A stretch of 44,881 bases of DNA from Pseudomarimonas arenosa (GCF_014841215.1 NZ_JACYTR010000037.1:1-44881); one strand, 5' to 3'; shown: positions 19,901-28,077, numbered from the stretch's first letter. Program-made: numbers and translations. Notes: generated by a model not told the origin, from the letters alone.

Positions 19901-20686
19901 GCCGGCGGCATGCGTATCGATCTGCTGCAGTCGCGGTCCAGTGCACTGGAGCTCAGCGCACGAGGGTTTTGGCATGGCACGGGTGAACGAGAATACTCGC
20001 AGGTAGATGCCGAGTTCGTCTCTCTGGATCTGGGAGCGATGTTGAAGGCCCTCGGTTTCTCGGCCCTGGTCGAGGGTGGTCAGACCCTGTCGACGCTCAA
20101 GGCCCGCTGGCCGGGGCCGCCCTCTGCCTTTGCGCTGGAGCATGCCGAGGGCAGCCTGAGTCTAAGCGTTGAGCGCGGCACCATTCCGGAAGTCCGCCCG
20201 GGTGCCGGCCGCGTGCTGGGGCTGCTGAGTCTGTCGGAAATTCCTCGTCGTCTGGCGCTCGATTTCAGCGATTTCTTCAAATCAGGCCTGGCATTCAACA
20301 AGATCGAGGGCGAGTTTGTATTGGCCGGTGGTTCGGCAGTGACCGAAGGGTTGCGGATCGACAGCCCGGCCGCGGAAATCGTCATTCGCGGCCGCACCGG
20401 CCTCGCCGCACGCGATTATGACCAGACCATGGAAGTGATGCCTCGGGCCAGCAGCGTGCTGCCGGTGGTGGGCGCTCTCGCTGCCGGACCGGCCGGAGCG
20501 GCGATCGGTGCTGTGGCGCAAGCTGTGCTGCAGAAGCCCTTCAAACAGATGACCCGCACCCTGTACTCGGTCAAGGGCAGCTGGGAAGAGCCGCAGATCG
20601 ACATTGTAGAACGAGGTCCTCGGCGCCCCGCCGCCAGTGAAGCGACCGATGAGCAAGGTGGAGGGATCAGCCGCCCGGTGCCCTGA
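16901..20686 (+). CDS. yhdP: YhdP family AsmA-like phospholipid transport protein
   Basis: The product is 1261 residues. A single N-terminal membrane anchor (about residues 18-38, ALVLVIVLSGLLVAIL) is followed by a very large periplasmic region of the DUF3971 and AsmA-like C-terminal type, rich in beta strands. YhdP, TamB and YdbH form bridges that carry phospholipids from the inner to the outer membrane. The C-terminal block FNKIEGEFVLAGGSAVTEGLRIDSPAAEIVIRG and the final VLQKPFKQMTRTLYSVKGSWEEPQI are typical of the family. The ATG follows a weak GGTGG. Position between rng and tldD is conserved. A three-hairpin repeat begins 7 bases after the stop. Confidence 0.94.
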   Translation: MSRLRRALRRLRRWTTRALVLVIVLSGLLVAILSRILPWLEARPEQVEAWLSARLDEAVDIQRLRAEWNGRGVRLDIDGLRIGDAEGIAIDRAVVQLHAFTGWLPDQPLTSLHLLETHVQLERSEQGQWRVSGLLARRGSGEVDVSLLERIGELVLDRASLHVDDRASGHTWTLPHLDARLRTQGGRLRLGVNAYSGKSRPQSLIADFDLQGESGRLYLNLDVARASNWAGSWMAAHQWPDVALAGQLWVDIARRQVVSAQGSLDLGLLPPTLAEGESVVGPMQPASTPNMALQFALQNDHNGWQGWAQESGESGAWIRLSSHAGRRQVEASGWRVERLLPWLFRLPSEALPGLDEGQRQRWQLRAPRGDLSGLRMAWGGDQPLQIAALLQGVGIEASGNEPGFAALDLAVDGEGQRFAVQLHAADLAFDWPTSLRSVFHSSLRGEFMLWRDEQQHWCLSALDAAVHDAEFQIDVGGELCFNGGRPKVELSVEVAPAELVVAKRFWVINKMPPPAVSWLDDAIESGRLSRGRLLLSGDLDDWPFRNGDGRMEALADLEGLQLKYRRDWPAGTELTGWARFLNDSMEVELAGRVDGIEVERVTGGIDRYRRGLLDLNIQGKADTAAMMRLLRDTPLWAKLAPGLDKVRMQGPGSIDLALQVPLKKEGGSPRIDGRVKLLEADLRQPEWGLSFEGAQGVVEISERGARIEQLEVIHAGRPARFDLKVGSFVPDPANLVEAALTGRLDAEALLDTQPDLTWLRPYFEGNSLWRIDLGVPSDGVSAARLRLRSDLVGASLELPAPLRKSDAVSMPLDLQVELGKEQKSIDLALGELMRLRGSLSEDRPFNGVAEFGLDSGIERPARGLAVVGSVPVLDASGWMGLAGGGGGLIESVDLRCGELDIGGRSFSETEVRWNSTSTHSQLEFEGQGLQGEVEIPTAIEQFQRGITARFDRLYWPLNEQAKGAEAGIDPGLLPPLHVHVTDLRLGDAELGDTRLETFPDAGGMRIDLLQSRSSALELSARGFWHGTGEREYSQVDAEFVSLDLGAMLKALGFSALVEGGQTLSTLKARWPGPPSAFALEHAEGSLSLSVERGTIPEVRPGAGRVLGLLSLSEIPRRLALDFSDFFKSGLAFNKIEGEFVLAGGSAVTEGLRIDSPAAEIVIRGRTGLAARDYDQTMEVMPRASSVLPVVGALAAGPAGAAIGAVAQAVLQKPFKQMTRTLYSVKGSWEEPQIDIVERGPRRPAASEATDEQGGGISRPVP

Positions 20687-20692
20687 CAGGCC

Positions 20693-20780
20693 GGAAATCA
20701 AACACGTGCGTGCTTGCTTTCCGGGCGCGCCGTCCTGGGCGCGCAATATCAGGCTGCTGAAATGAGTCTCAGCAGCCTGC
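20693..20780 (+). repeat. three-hairpin dispersed repeat, copy A
   Basis: Three consecutive hairpins are visible. The first has 13-base arms with 11 matches (20693-20705 and 20710-20722, loop GTGC). The second is GCGCGCC (20725-20731) with GGCGCGC (20738-20744). The third is an 11-base-pair stem, CAGGCTGCTGA (20750-20760) with TCAGCAGCCTG (20769-20779). It starts directly after yhdP. Copy B lies inverted at 36646-36735, with about six substitutions and one 2-base gap by eye. A divergent copy C is at 29309-29390. Confidence 0.85.
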
Positions 20781-20791
20781 AAAGCCCGCGC

Positions 20792-20964
20792 TACAATGAG
20801 GGCAAGCTGCCGCTCATCGGCGGCAATGCAACCGGGCGTCGCCTTTTGATCGCCTGGCCTTGCCCCCATCTACTGGGGAAAGCCGTTTCAACGGCTCCTC
20901 TCTTTTGCTCGCCAGGGCTCTCTCCAGCCTTCCGCCCCACGAACCGAATCGGATATCGAATCGC
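20792..20964 (+). promoter_or_regulatory. candidate -10 box and hairpin-bearing leader of tldD
   Basis: TACAAT (20792-20797) could be a -10 box for tldD, although no good -35 is seen. The 160-base leader that follows contains CCCC/GGGG pairing around 20865-20878 and then AGCCGT (20881-20886), loop TTCA, ACGGCT (20891-20896). This is followed by CCTCTCTTTTGC, a weak terminator-like arrangement 70 bases ahead of the tldD start. It could act as an attenuator; the tail is too C-rich to be sure. Confidence 0.35.
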
Positions 20965-22413
20965 ATGACTGAAAACCTGCTGTCCTTGGTGCAATCGCGC
21001 CTGCTGACGCCGTCCGGCCTGGAGCAGGATGCGCTCGATCAGGTGTTGGGGCGCCTGCTCGCACCGAGCATCGATTTTGCCGATCTGTACTTCCAGCATA
21101 GCCGCCACGAGAGCTGGTCGATGGAGGACGGCATCGTCAAGAGCGGCACGCATTCGATCGAGAAGGGTGTCGGCGCCCGCGCCATCAGCGGTGACAAGAC
21201 CGGCTTTGCCTATTCCGACGAGCTGCAGCTGCCGGCCCTGATGGAGGCGGCCGGGGCAGCGCGTGCCATCGCTCGCACCAGTGGCGATGGCCAACGCGCC
21301 GACCTGCGCTTGCATAGCCCGACGCCGCTGTATCCTTCGATCGACCCGATCGACAGTCTCAGCAGTGAGGCCAAGGTCAAATTGCTCGGTGAAATCGATC
21401 GTTATGTGCGCGATGCCGACAGCCGCGTGCGTCAGGTCATGCTGAGTCTGGCCGCGGTGGTCGACACCATTCTGGTGGCCCGCAGTGACGGCGTGCGGGC
21501 GGCAGATATTCGCCCCCTGGTGCGCTTCAACATCAGCGTGATTCTGGAACAGCACGGACGCCGGGAGCAGGGTTATGCCGGCGGCGGTGGGCGTTTTGAT
21601 TTATCCGAGTTGATTGCCGGCGACCGGCTGAAAACACTGGCCGACGAGGCGCTGCGCCAGGCCCGGGTCAATCTGGAGGCGATCGATGCACCGGCCGGCA
21701 CCATGCCGGTGGTACTCGGCCCGGGTTGGCCCGGTGTACTGCTGCACGAAGCGGTCGGGCACGGTCTGGAAGGCGACTTCAACCGCAAGGGCAGTTCGAC
21801 CTTTGCCGGCAGAATGGGCGAGCTGGTGGCTTCGCCGCTATGTACCGTGGTCGACAACGGCACCATCGCCGGCCGTCGTGGGTCGCTGACCGTAGACGAC
21901 GAGGGCACCCCGGCGGGCAACAACGTGCTGATCGAAAACGGTCGACTCACCGGGTACATGCAGGACACCCTCAATGCCCGTCTGATGGGCGTGAAGCCGA
22001 CCGGCAATGGTCGTCGCGAGAGCTTTGCCCATCTGCCGATGCCACGCATGACCAACACCTACATGCTGGCCGGCCAGGATGCGCCGGAGGACATCATCAA
22101 GAGCGTCAAGCGCGGATTGTATGCGCCCAATTTCGGCGGTGGTCAGGTCGACATCACCTCCGGCAAGTTCGTGTTCTCGGCCAGCGAGGCGTATCTGATC
22201 GAAGACGGCAAGATTACCGCACCGGTCAAAGGAGCCACCCTGATTGGCAACGGGCCGGAAGTGATGAAGCGCATTTCGATGCTGGGCCACGATCTGGAAC
22301 TCGACGCCGGGGTCGGCATCTGCGGCAAGGACGGCCAGAGTCTGCCGGTGGGCGTGGGTCAGCCGACTCTCAAGATCGACGCGCTGACGGTGGGCGGAAC
22401 CCAGGCTGGATGA
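20965..22413 (+). CDS. tldD: metalloprotease TldD
   Basis: This is the 482-residue catalytic subunit of the TldD/TldE zinc protease, which in E. coli degrades unfolded peptides, processes microcin B17 and acts on the CcdA antitoxin. The metal site is [11 protein letters not shown], with His261, Glu262 and His266 by my count. The C-terminal [36 protein letters not shown] is typical. The ATG at 20965 gives a length almost equal to the E. coli protein (481). In-frame reading further upstream passes through the leader hairpins and is not credible. Its partner pmbA lies nearby at 23005. Confidence 0.97.
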   Translation: MTENLLSLVQSRLLTPSGLEQDALDQVLGRLLAPSIDFADLYFQHSRHESWSMEDGIVKSGTHSIEKGVGARAISGDKTGFAYSDELQLPALMEAAGAARAIARTSGDGQRADLRLHSPTPLYPSIDPIDSLSSEAKVKLLGEIDRYVRDADSRVRQVMLSLAAVVDTILVARSDGVRAADIRPLVRFNISVILEQHGRREQGYAGGGGRFDLSELIAGDRLKTLADEALRQARVNLEAIDAPAGTMPVVLGPGWPGVLLHEAVGHGLEGDFNRKGSSTFAGRMGELVASPLCTVVDNGTIAGRRGSLTVDDEGTPAGNNVLIENGRLTGYMQDTLNARLMGVKPTGNGRRESFAHLPMPRMTNTYMLAGQDAPEDIIKSVKRGLYAPNFGGGQVDITSGKFVFSASEAYLIEDGKITAPVKGATLIGNGPEVMKRISMLGHDLELDAGVGICGKDGQSLPVGVGQPTLKIDALTVGGTQAG

Positions 22414-22438
22414 ACCGAACAGCGACGGCCGTCCGCGG

Positions 22439-22984
22439 CTACTCTTCTTCGTCGCCGCTCGGTCGGCCCGAATCGAACAAGGTCTTGAGTTCGCGGAAGA
22501 TCTCGCGAAACGCCTGCGGCGGCTTGTTGTGCAAGTGCTCGTCGCGGGCATTGCGCATCAGCTGGCGCATATGATGACGATCAAGCTCGGGAAACAGCTC
22601 GGCCAGTTGGCCGAGGGCCGCGTCGCCTTCGTTGAGCAGGCGCTGGCGCCAGCTTTCCAACCGATGCAGCAGGGCCGTTTCGCGCCGCGCTTCAGCGCCC
22701 TCGTGGTGCAGGGCATCGCGAATGGCTTGAAGCTCCTCGTCGTCTTCGCGACGCATCAGTTTGGCCAGATAGTGCAGCTGGCGCTTGCGCGCGATATGCG
22801 AGGTAATGCGCTGAGTGTCGCGAATCGCATCGCGCAGATGATCGGCAATCGGCAGGCCGCCCAGTTGCTGCGTGCTCAGCGCAACCAGCTTCTCGGCCAA
22901 TTCGAGCACAGCCTCGGCTTCCCGCTTTCGCTGGCTGCGACTCGGGGCAAGGAAATCACCAGATTCAGGATCACGTCCGCGCAT
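22439..22984 (-). CDS. darP: 50S ribosomal subunit biogenesis factor DarP (YjgA family)
   Basis: The 181-residue protein associates with late 50S precursors near the peptidyl-transferase centre. The conserved blocks are SRSQRKREAEAVLELAEKLVALS, LPIADHLRDAIRDTQRITSHIARKRQLHYLAKLMRRED and PELDRHHMRQLMRNARDEH. The ATG at 22984 is chosen because the conserved region begins about 10 residues later. A TTG further upstream at 23023 is in frame but would overlap the divergent pmbA start. The darP and pmbA start codons lie 20 bases apart, divergently, as also seen for yjgA and pmbA in enterics. No clear ribosome binding site precedes the ATG. Confidence 0.92.
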   Translation of the reverse strand: MRGRDPESGDFLAPSRSQRKREAEAVLELAEKLVALSTQQLGGLPIADHLRDAIRDTQRITSHIARKRQLHYLAKLMRREDDEELQAIRDALHHEGAEARRETALLHRLESWRQRLLNEGDAALGQLAELFPELDRHHMRQLMRNARDEHLHNKPPQAFREIFRELKTLFDSGRPSGDEEE

Positions 22985-23004
22985 GGCGCGGGAAGGATAC
23001 GCGG

Positions 23005-24366
23005 ATGAGCCAACAAATCGCAAAGAAATTGTCGAACTCGGAGGTGGATCACTCCGGGCGTCTGGCCGAACTGGCCGAAAAAGTACTGGCCGAATGCCGT
23101 CGACGCGGCGCTTCGCAGGCCGAGGTCGGATTGAACGAGGAGTCCGGTCTGTCGGTGAACGTGCGCCTGGGCGACGTGGAGACCATCGAGTACACCCGCG
23201 ATCGCGGCCTGAGTCTCACCGTCTATTTTGGCAAGCAGCGTGGCAGCGCCAGCACGGCGGATCTCGATCCCGAATCGATCGATATCACGGTCGATCAGGC
23301 CTGCGCCATCGCTCGCTACACCCAGCCCGATGACTGCGCCGGCCTGGCCGAAGCCGAACTGATGGCCACCGAGTTTCGTGACTTCGATGTCTGGCATCCC
23401 AACGCCATCGATGCCGACGCCGCCGTGGCGCTGGCCGTGGAGGCCGAATCGGCTGGGCGAGAACTCGATCCGCGGATCAAGAATTCCGATGGTGCCAGCG
23501 TCAATGCCGGTCAGGGCTTCTCCTTGTACGCCAATAGTCACGGTTTTCTGGGTCATGAGCGAGCCACCTCGTACAGCGTGAGCTGTTCGCTGATCGCCGG
23601 AGAAGGCGAGGGCATGCAGCGCGACTACTGGTATGACGGTGGCTGCCGGCTGGATCTGCTGCAATCGGCGCGGGACATCGGCCGCACCGCCGCGGAGCGC
23701 GCCTTGGCCAGGTTACAGCCGCGCTCGCTGCCCACCGGCCGCTACCCGGTGCTGTTCGCCGCCGAGATGGCGCGCTCGCTGATCGGGCACCTGTGCTCGG
23801 CGGCCTCTGGCAGTGCCCTGTACCGGCAGGCCTCGTTCCTGCTCGATCATCTGGGGCAGCCGGTGTTACCGGCCGGCATCAGCCTGATCGAACGGCCGCA
23901 CAAGATGCGTGGCCACCGTTCCGCCGCCTTCGACAACGAAGGTGTGGCTACCTACGACAATCCCTTGGTGGAAGACGGTGTATTGCAGCGCTACATCCTC
24001 AGCAGCTATTCGGCGCGCAAGCTTGGCCTCAAGACCACCGCCAACGCCGGCGGCCTGCATAACCTCGAGGTAAGTTGCGGGGCCAAGAGTCGCGAGGAGC
24101 TTGTACGGGAGATGGGGCGGGGCGTACTGATCACCGAGCTGATGGGGCAGGGCGTGAATACGGTCACCGGCGACTACTCGCGCGGCGCGGCTGGTTTCTG
24201 GGTGGAAAACGGCGAGATCCAGTATCCGGTCGATGAACTGACCATCGCCGGCAATCTGAAATCGATCCTGATGCAGATCGTCGAGATCGGCGCCGATATC
24301 GATACCCGTTCTTCCACCTCAGTGGGCAGCATTCTGATCGAGTCGATGACCGTCGCCGGTAGCTGA
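23005..24366 (+). CDS. pmbA: metalloprotease subunit PmbA (TldE)
   Basis: The 453-residue partner of TldD forms the heterodimeric protease with it but lacks the HExxxH zinc motif. E. coli PmbA is 450 residues. Features are the N-terminal GRLAELAEKVLAECRRRGASQAEV, VETIEYTRDRGLSLTVYFG, and the C-terminal GVNTVTGDYSRGAAGFWVENGEIQYPVDELTIAGNLK with SSTSVGSILIESMTVAG. The ATG follows GGAAGGA with a 7-base spacing. The promoter must lie within or beyond the start of the divergent darP gene, since only 20 bases separate the two starts. Confidence 0.97.
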   Translation: MSQQIAKKLSNSEVDHSGRLAELAEKVLAECRRRGASQAEVGLNEESGLSVNVRLGDVETIEYTRDRGLSLTVYFGKQRGSASTADLDPESIDITVDQACAIARYTQPDDCAGLAEAELMATEFRDFDVWHPNAIDADAAVALAVEAESAGRELDPRIKNSDGASVNAGQGFSLYANSHGFLGHERATSYSVSCSLIAGEGEGMQRDYWYDGGCRLDLLQSARDIGRTAAERALARLQPRSLPTGRYPVLFAAEMARSLIGHLCSAASGSALYRQASFLLDHLGQPVLPAGISLIERPHKMRGHRSAAFDNEGVATYDNPLVEDGVLQRYILSSYSARKLGLKTTANAGGLHNLEVSCGAKSREELVREMGRGVLITELMGQGVNTVTGDYSRGAAGFWVENGEIQYPVDELTIAGNLKSILMQIVEIGADIDTRSSTSVGSILIESMTVAGS

Positions 24367-24508
24367 TTGGCCGGGGCGGCCGCTTAGGACAGGCGTGCTG
24401 ACGGCTGCTGCGGCGCGCCGCTGAATGCATCGAAAATCGGTCCGTCACAGCATCCAAAGGTCGTCGTCCTTGACCTTACGAGCGGAAGCGCCGACAGTGG
24501 CGACCGAG

Positions 24509-24528
24509 CCAGCCGTTTCAGCGGCTGG
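24509..24528. other. hairpin in the gap between pmbA and the DUF4870 gene
   Basis: CCAGCCG (24509-24515) pairs with CGGCTGG (24522-24528) around the loop TTTCAG, a perfect 7-base-pair stem. No T tract follows directly on either strand, so a terminator is not well supported. The remaining gap from 24367 to 24571 shows no gene. Confidence 0.4.
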
Positions 24529-24571
24529 TCCAAGGTCCGTTCGTTTCTAAGCCCGCGAGGAGGATACCGCA

Positions 24572-24967
24572 GTGACCGATGCTCAGAACCCCAGCCCGAC
24601 CCCGCCGCCGCCCGGCGATCCCGCAGGCCCAGGTCAAGAGGCACGCCAATGGGCCATGTTCACCCACTTGTCAGCCCTGGTCGGATTTCTAATCCCACTC
24701 GGTAGCATCATCGCGCCGCTGATCATGTGGCAGGTGAAGAAAGCCGAGTCGCCGTTCATCGACGAACAAGGCAAGGAAGCGCTGAACTTCCAGATCACCG
24801 TATTGATCGCCGTGATCGTCTGTATCATTCTCAGCTTCGTGCTGATTGGCCTGCTGTTGCTGCCGATCGTCGGCATCGGGGCCCTGGTGCTCACCATCAT
24901 TGCCGGCATCAAGGCCAACGAAGGTGTCAGCTATCGCTACCCGATGACCTTGCGCCTGATCAGCTGA
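24572..24967 (+). CDS. DUF4870 (Tic20-like) small membrane protein
   Basis: The product is 131 residues. A Pro-rich N-terminus (about 25 residues) precedes the DUF4870 pattern: QEARQWAMFTHLSALVGFLIPLGSIIAPLIMW, KKAESPFIDEQGKEALNFQIT, then two more membrane segments and a final KANEGVSYRYPMTLRLI. The family is widespread and mostly uncharacterised, with a distant resemblance to the chloroplast translocon protein Tic20. The start is a GTG with a strong GAGGAGGA at a 6-8 base distance. It is monocistronic and convergent with ispA; a hairpin at 24978-25011 lies just downstream. Confidence 0.9.
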   Translation: MTDAQNPSPTPPPPGDPAGPGQEARQWAMFTHLSALVGFLIPLGSIIAPLIMWQVKKAESPFIDEQGKEALNFQITVLIAVIVCIILSFVLIGLLLLPIVGIGALVLTIIAGIKANEGVSYRYPMTLRLIS

Positions 24968-24977
24968 TCAAAGGTGC

Positions 24978-25011
24978 AGCGCCTCGTTTCAGTTCAACGA
25001 AGCGAGGCGCT
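24978..25011. terminator. hairpin between convergent DUF4870 gene and ispA
   Basis: AGCGCCTCG (24978-24986) pairs perfectly with CGAGGCGCT (25003-25011) around a 16-base loop that can pair further. It lies 11 bases after the stop of the rightward gene. No long T tract follows; leftward reading gives GCACCTTTGATC, a weak one. It could serve both convergent genes, but the tail is poor. Confidence 0.45.
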
Positions 25012-25069
25012 AAGTGGTGCAGCTGCGCCGCGATCGGGTTTCCCAAAGTAGGCGTGTAGCCCCAGAATC

Positions 25070-25092
25070 GTAGGGTGGGCCTATGGCCCACC
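25070..25092 (+). repeat. REP-like hairpin with GTAG head
   Basis: GTAG is followed directly by GGTGGGCC, loop TAT and GGCCCACC, a perfect 8-base-pair stem. A GTAG (or GAGG) head plus a short GC hairpin is the hallmark of REP elements mobilised by RAYT (TnpA-REP) transposases. It sits 30 bases beyond the end of ispA. No RAYT gene is present in the window. Confidence 0.6.
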
Positions 25093-25121
25093 GGTCGCAG
25101 CACCGGGGTGCGCCATTCGCT

Positions 25122-26000
25122 TCAGTGTTGCCGCACGGCCACCCATTGCCCGATGGCGTGCAGGGCGGAAGAGTCGCGCTGCAAGCGTTGCAACGCCTGA
25201 TCTATGGCTTCTCCTTGCAAGCGCAGCTTACTGCGCGCGCCTTCCAGCCCGAGCAGGGCCACATACGTCGGCTTGTTGGCGGCATCGTCCTTGCCGGCGG
25301 TCTTGCCCAGGGTGGCGCTGTCAGATTCGACGTCCAGCAAGTCGTCCTTGATCTGAAAGGCCAGACCCAGGGCATTGGCGTAGTCATCCAGTGCAGCGAG
25401 TTCGGCGCCATCGGCATTGCCGGCGATGGCCGCGATACGCACCGCGGCGCGAATCAGCGCGCCGGTCTTGCGTCGATGCATATCTTCCAGCGCCATCAGG
25501 CTGAGGGTTTGGCCGACCGCGGCAATATCGATCGCCTGTCCGCCGCACATGCCGATCGAGCCTGAGGCCCGGGCCAGCGTTCCAACGATCTCAACCAGAC
25601 GCTCGGTCGGCAGCGCAGAACGGCAGGCGACGGCGAAAGCTTCGGTCAACAAAGCATCGCCGACCAGTATGGCGGTGGCCTCGTCAAACGCACGATGCAC
25701 AGTCGGTCGGCCGCGGCGCAGGTCATCATTGTCCATCGCCGGCAGATCGTCGTGGACCAGGGAATAGGCATGGATCATCTCGATCGCCGCCGCCAGCGCA
25801 TCAAGTCGTTCTGGGGCGTCGCCCAGCACGTGCCCGGTGGCGTACACCAGGGTAGCGCGCAGGCGCTTGCCGCCGCCCAGAGCGGCATAGCGCATCGCTT
25901 GGTGCAGGCGCCGTGGCTCAGCCTCGGCCTTCGGTAGGTGTTGATCGAGCGCCTGTTCTGCACGCGCCGCCCAGGCGGCCAGCGAGAACTCAGTCTTCAT
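25122..26000 (-). CDS. ispA: (2E,6E)-farnesyl diphosphate synthase
   Basis: The 292-residue cytoplasmic prenyltransferase condenses isopentenyl diphosphate with dimethylallyl and geranyl diphosphate. The first Asp-rich motif is [10 protein letters not shown] at about 84-93 and the second DDLLD at about 219-223. [10 protein letters not shown] near residue 42 binds the diphosphate. Its ATG lies inside the end of xseB (11-base overlap), with AGGA just upstream. The usual third gene dxs is absent downstream; instead the gene ends convergent with a DUF4870 gene. Geranyl specificity cannot be excluded from sequence alone. Confidence 0.95.
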   Translation of the reverse strand: MKTEFSLAAWAARAEQALDQHLPKAEAEPRRLHQAMRYAALGGGKRLRATLVYATGHVLGDAPERLDALAAAIEMIHAYSLVHDDLPAMDNDDLRRGRPTVHRAFDEATAILVGDALLTEAFAVACRSALPTERLVEIVGTLARASGSIGMCGGQAIDIAAVGQTLSLMALEDMHRRKTGALIRAAVRIAAIAGNADGAELAALDDYANALGLAFQIKDDLLDVESDSATLGKTAGKDDAANKPTYVALLGLEGARSKLRLQGEAIDQALQRLQRDSSALHAIGQWVAVRQH

Positions 26001-26274
26001 CGAAGTCCTGAGCGGTTTCCGGTTTCAACGGGTCACTCAGCAGCTTGACCCGCAGCTCCGCCTTCTCCAGTGCACCCTGGCACTGCCGATAGAGCGAAAT
26101 GCCGCGTTCGTAAGCGCTGAGCGATTCGTCCAGACTCATATCACCCCGTTCCATCTTCTGAACCAGTGACTCCAGCTCATCGAGGGATTGTTCGAAGCGG
26201 TTGATCGAGGCGTTGTCGACTTGCTCGGCTGACTCGGCTGACTCGGCGGGGGGCGGCGTGCCTTTCTTGCTCAT
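25990..26274 (-). CDS. xseB: exodeoxyribonuclease VII small subunit
   Basis: This is the 94-residue small subunit of the single-strand-specific exonuclease VII. The conserved helix pair [53 protein letters not shown] is present in full. The N-terminal extension holds a small repeat, ESAESAE, encoded by tandem copies of a 9-base unit (TCGGCTGAC on the plus strand, 26225-26245), which could vary in copy number. It overlaps ispA by 11 bases. The large subunit xseA is not in the window. Confidence 0.95.
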   Translation of the reverse strand: MSKKGTPPPAESAESAEQVDNASINRFEQSLDELESLVQKMERGDMSLDESLSAYERGISLYRQCQGALEKAELRVKLLSDPLKPETAQDFDED

Positions 26275-26350
26275 GAAGCGCGATGCTCGGGGTGCGGGTC
26301 TGCCGCGAGTGTGCCGAGGCCGGGTCTCAGGGTCAACGCATGACTGGTGT

Positions 26351-27370
26351 TCAGGCCACTCGATGTGCGGCGTCGCGCCAATGCACCAGGGCCTGCTCGA
26401 TGGCCAGTTCGGTGCGCGCCCGTTCGGCCTGTTGTGCTCGATACGCCATCACCGCCTGCTCCAGACTGACCGGCTGAAATCGCAGTTCGCTACTGGGCCG
26501 GCATTGCGCCATCAAGCCGAGGTCGGCTTGAATCACCTGACCCATGACCGGATAGCCGCCGATGGTCTGTGCATCGACCCCGAGCACGATCGGCAATCCA
26601 TTCGGCGGCAGCTGCAGCGTACCCGGCAGCACCGCTCGCGACAGCAGACTGCCGTGTGCGGGTGCAGCCAGCGCCGTGCCCTGCAGGCGCAGTCCTTGGC
26701 GATTGCTGTCCGCGCCGACGCGCCAGGATTGCGCCGTGAACGGTTCGATCTGGGCGGCCATCTGCGCAGCCGCTAGGAATCGGATCGGCAGCGAGCCTCT
26801 GCGGATCGATGGGGGCGGCGCCAGCCACCACGCCGGTGCAGATGAAATGTCGCGAGAATTTACCTCTCGTCGTGGTGGGTGGGCCAGGAACAGCTGATCG
26901 CCTTCACGCAGCGCCCGGCCGTGCAGACCGCCAAACCCAGCACGAAGATCAGTGGCCGCGCTGCCCATCAGGAAATCGGCTCGCCACCCGCCATCCACGC
27001 AGAGATAGAACAGACTGCCCCGACTCAGCCGGCGCACTCGCATTCGTGTGCCTGCCGGCAGCTCGACCGGACGCGCGAGCGCCAGGCGCTGGCCATTGCA
27101 ATCGATTTCGGCGTCCGCACCGTAGGCGGCGATGCGCGCCGGCCGATGGAACTCGATGTGAAGGCCGGATTGCCAGATCTCCAGTGCCGCGCAGCCGGGC
27201 GCAGCAGACAGCAGGCGGCAGGTCAGTTGATAGGCATGCAGGTCAGCGGCGCCACCGGCGGCAATGCCCAATCGACGCAATCCTGGTCGACCGGCATCCT
27301 GCAGACTGCACAGCAGTCCTGCGCTGAGCACGCTGGCCAGTGCGCTGGAGGCGAGCTCGTTCATGCTCAC
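26351..27370 (-). CDS. pxpC: 5-oxoprolinase subunit C / biotin-dependent carboxyltransferase family
   Basis: The 339-residue protein belongs to the KipA/AHS2 family. PxpABC of E. coli and Bacillus hydrolyses 5-oxoproline to glutamate with ATP. Signatures are [25 protein letters not shown] at the N-terminus, LYLCVDGGW-like [10 protein letters not shown], the [10 protein letters not shown] block and [31 protein letters not shown]. The start is a GTG overlapping the pxpB stop (GTGA); an ATG two codons later is an alternative. pxpA, the third subunit, is not adjacent, so the complete enzyme would need a distant pxpA gene. Confidence 0.9.
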   Translation of the reverse strand: MSMNELASSALASVLSAGLLCSLQDAGRPGLRRLGIAAGGAADLHAYQLTCRLLSAAPGCAALEIWQSGLHIEFHRPARIAAYGADAEIDCNGQRLALARPVELPAGTRMRVRRLSRGSLFYLCVDGGWRADFLMGSAATDLRAGFGGLHGRALREGDQLFLAHPPRREVNSRDISSAPAWWLAPPPSIRRGSLPIRFLAAAQMAAQIEPFTAQSWRVGADSNRQGLRLQGTALAAPAHGSLLSRAVLPGTLQLPPNGLPIVLGVDAQTIGGYPVMGQVIQADLGLMAQCRPSSELRFQPVSLEQAVMAYRAQQAERARTELAIEQALVHWRDAAHRVA

Positions 27371-28077
27371 TTGCCATCGGCCACGGCCACAAATCTGACC
27401 CGCTGGCCAGGCTGTAGCAAGGTCGGTGGATTGGCATAGGGGTCAAACAATGCAGCCTCAGTGCGGCCGATCAACTGCCAGCCACCCGGGCCGGCGATCG
27501 GATAAATGCCGGTTTGACTGCCGGCGATGCCGACGCTGCCGGCAGCGACCTGCCGACGCGGGGTGGCATGACGCGGACAATGCAGGCGATCGTCAAGGCC
27601 GATCAGGTACGGAAACCCGGGCGCGAAGCCGAGCATGGCCACGGTGTACAGCGGCGCCGAGTGCGCTGCGATGAGTTCCTGATCACTCATCCCCACGCGC
27701 TGGCACAGGGCAGTGAAATCCGCGCCGAACCTGGCGCCGTAGCGTACCGGAATCTCGATTGCTGCCTGACTGTTCGAAATGCGGTGGCTGCTTTGCTCAG
27801 CGCGGTGCCTTGCTGCGATGGCACCTTGCAGCAAGCTCAGGATCTCTGCGCGCCGTTCCATCAGCACCACGGGATCGAACACCAGGCCCAGGCTGGCGTA
27901 CGCTGGCACCGTATCGAGTAGGCCTGGCAAGGATGTCAGCGTCGCGGCCAGGCCTTGCACCTCGGCCACGAGCAGCGGATCGATCTCCTCATCTGACCAG
28001 CGCACCAGATAGCCAAACTCGCCAAGCGGCTCGAGCTTGGGATGGGCGGGCTGAGGTGCCGCGCGCAGGGAGGTCAG
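27367..28077 (-). CDS. pxpB: 5-oxoprolinase subunit B, probable CTG start
   Basis: The 236-residue protein belongs to the KipI/AHS1 family and works with PxpC. It shows KLEPLGEFGYLVRWSDEEID at the start, then VPAYASLGLVFDP, IPVRYGARFGADFTALCQ and the strong signature YTVAMLGFAPGFPYLIGLDDRLHCPRHATPR, with GSVGIAGSQTGIYPIAGPGGWQLIGRT. Between the HIT gene's stop and the first conserved strand there is no ATG, GTG or TTG in frame. A CTG overlapping the HIT stop (CTGA) gives the expected length. An upstream in-frame GTG would overlap HIT by about 100 bases and add residues that are not family-like. Confidence 0.87.
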   Translation of the reverse strand: MTSLRAAPQPAHPKLEPLGEFGYLVRWSDEEIDPLLVAEVQGLAATLTSLPGLLDTVPAYASLGLVFDPVVLMERRAEILSLLQGAIAARHRAEQSSHRISNSQAAIEIPVRYGARFGADFTALCQRVGMSDQELIAAHSAPLYTVAMLGFAPGFPYLIGLDDRLHCPRHATPRRQVAAGSVGIAGSQTGIYPIAGPGGWQLIGRTEAALFDPYANPPTLLQPGQRVRFVAVADGK

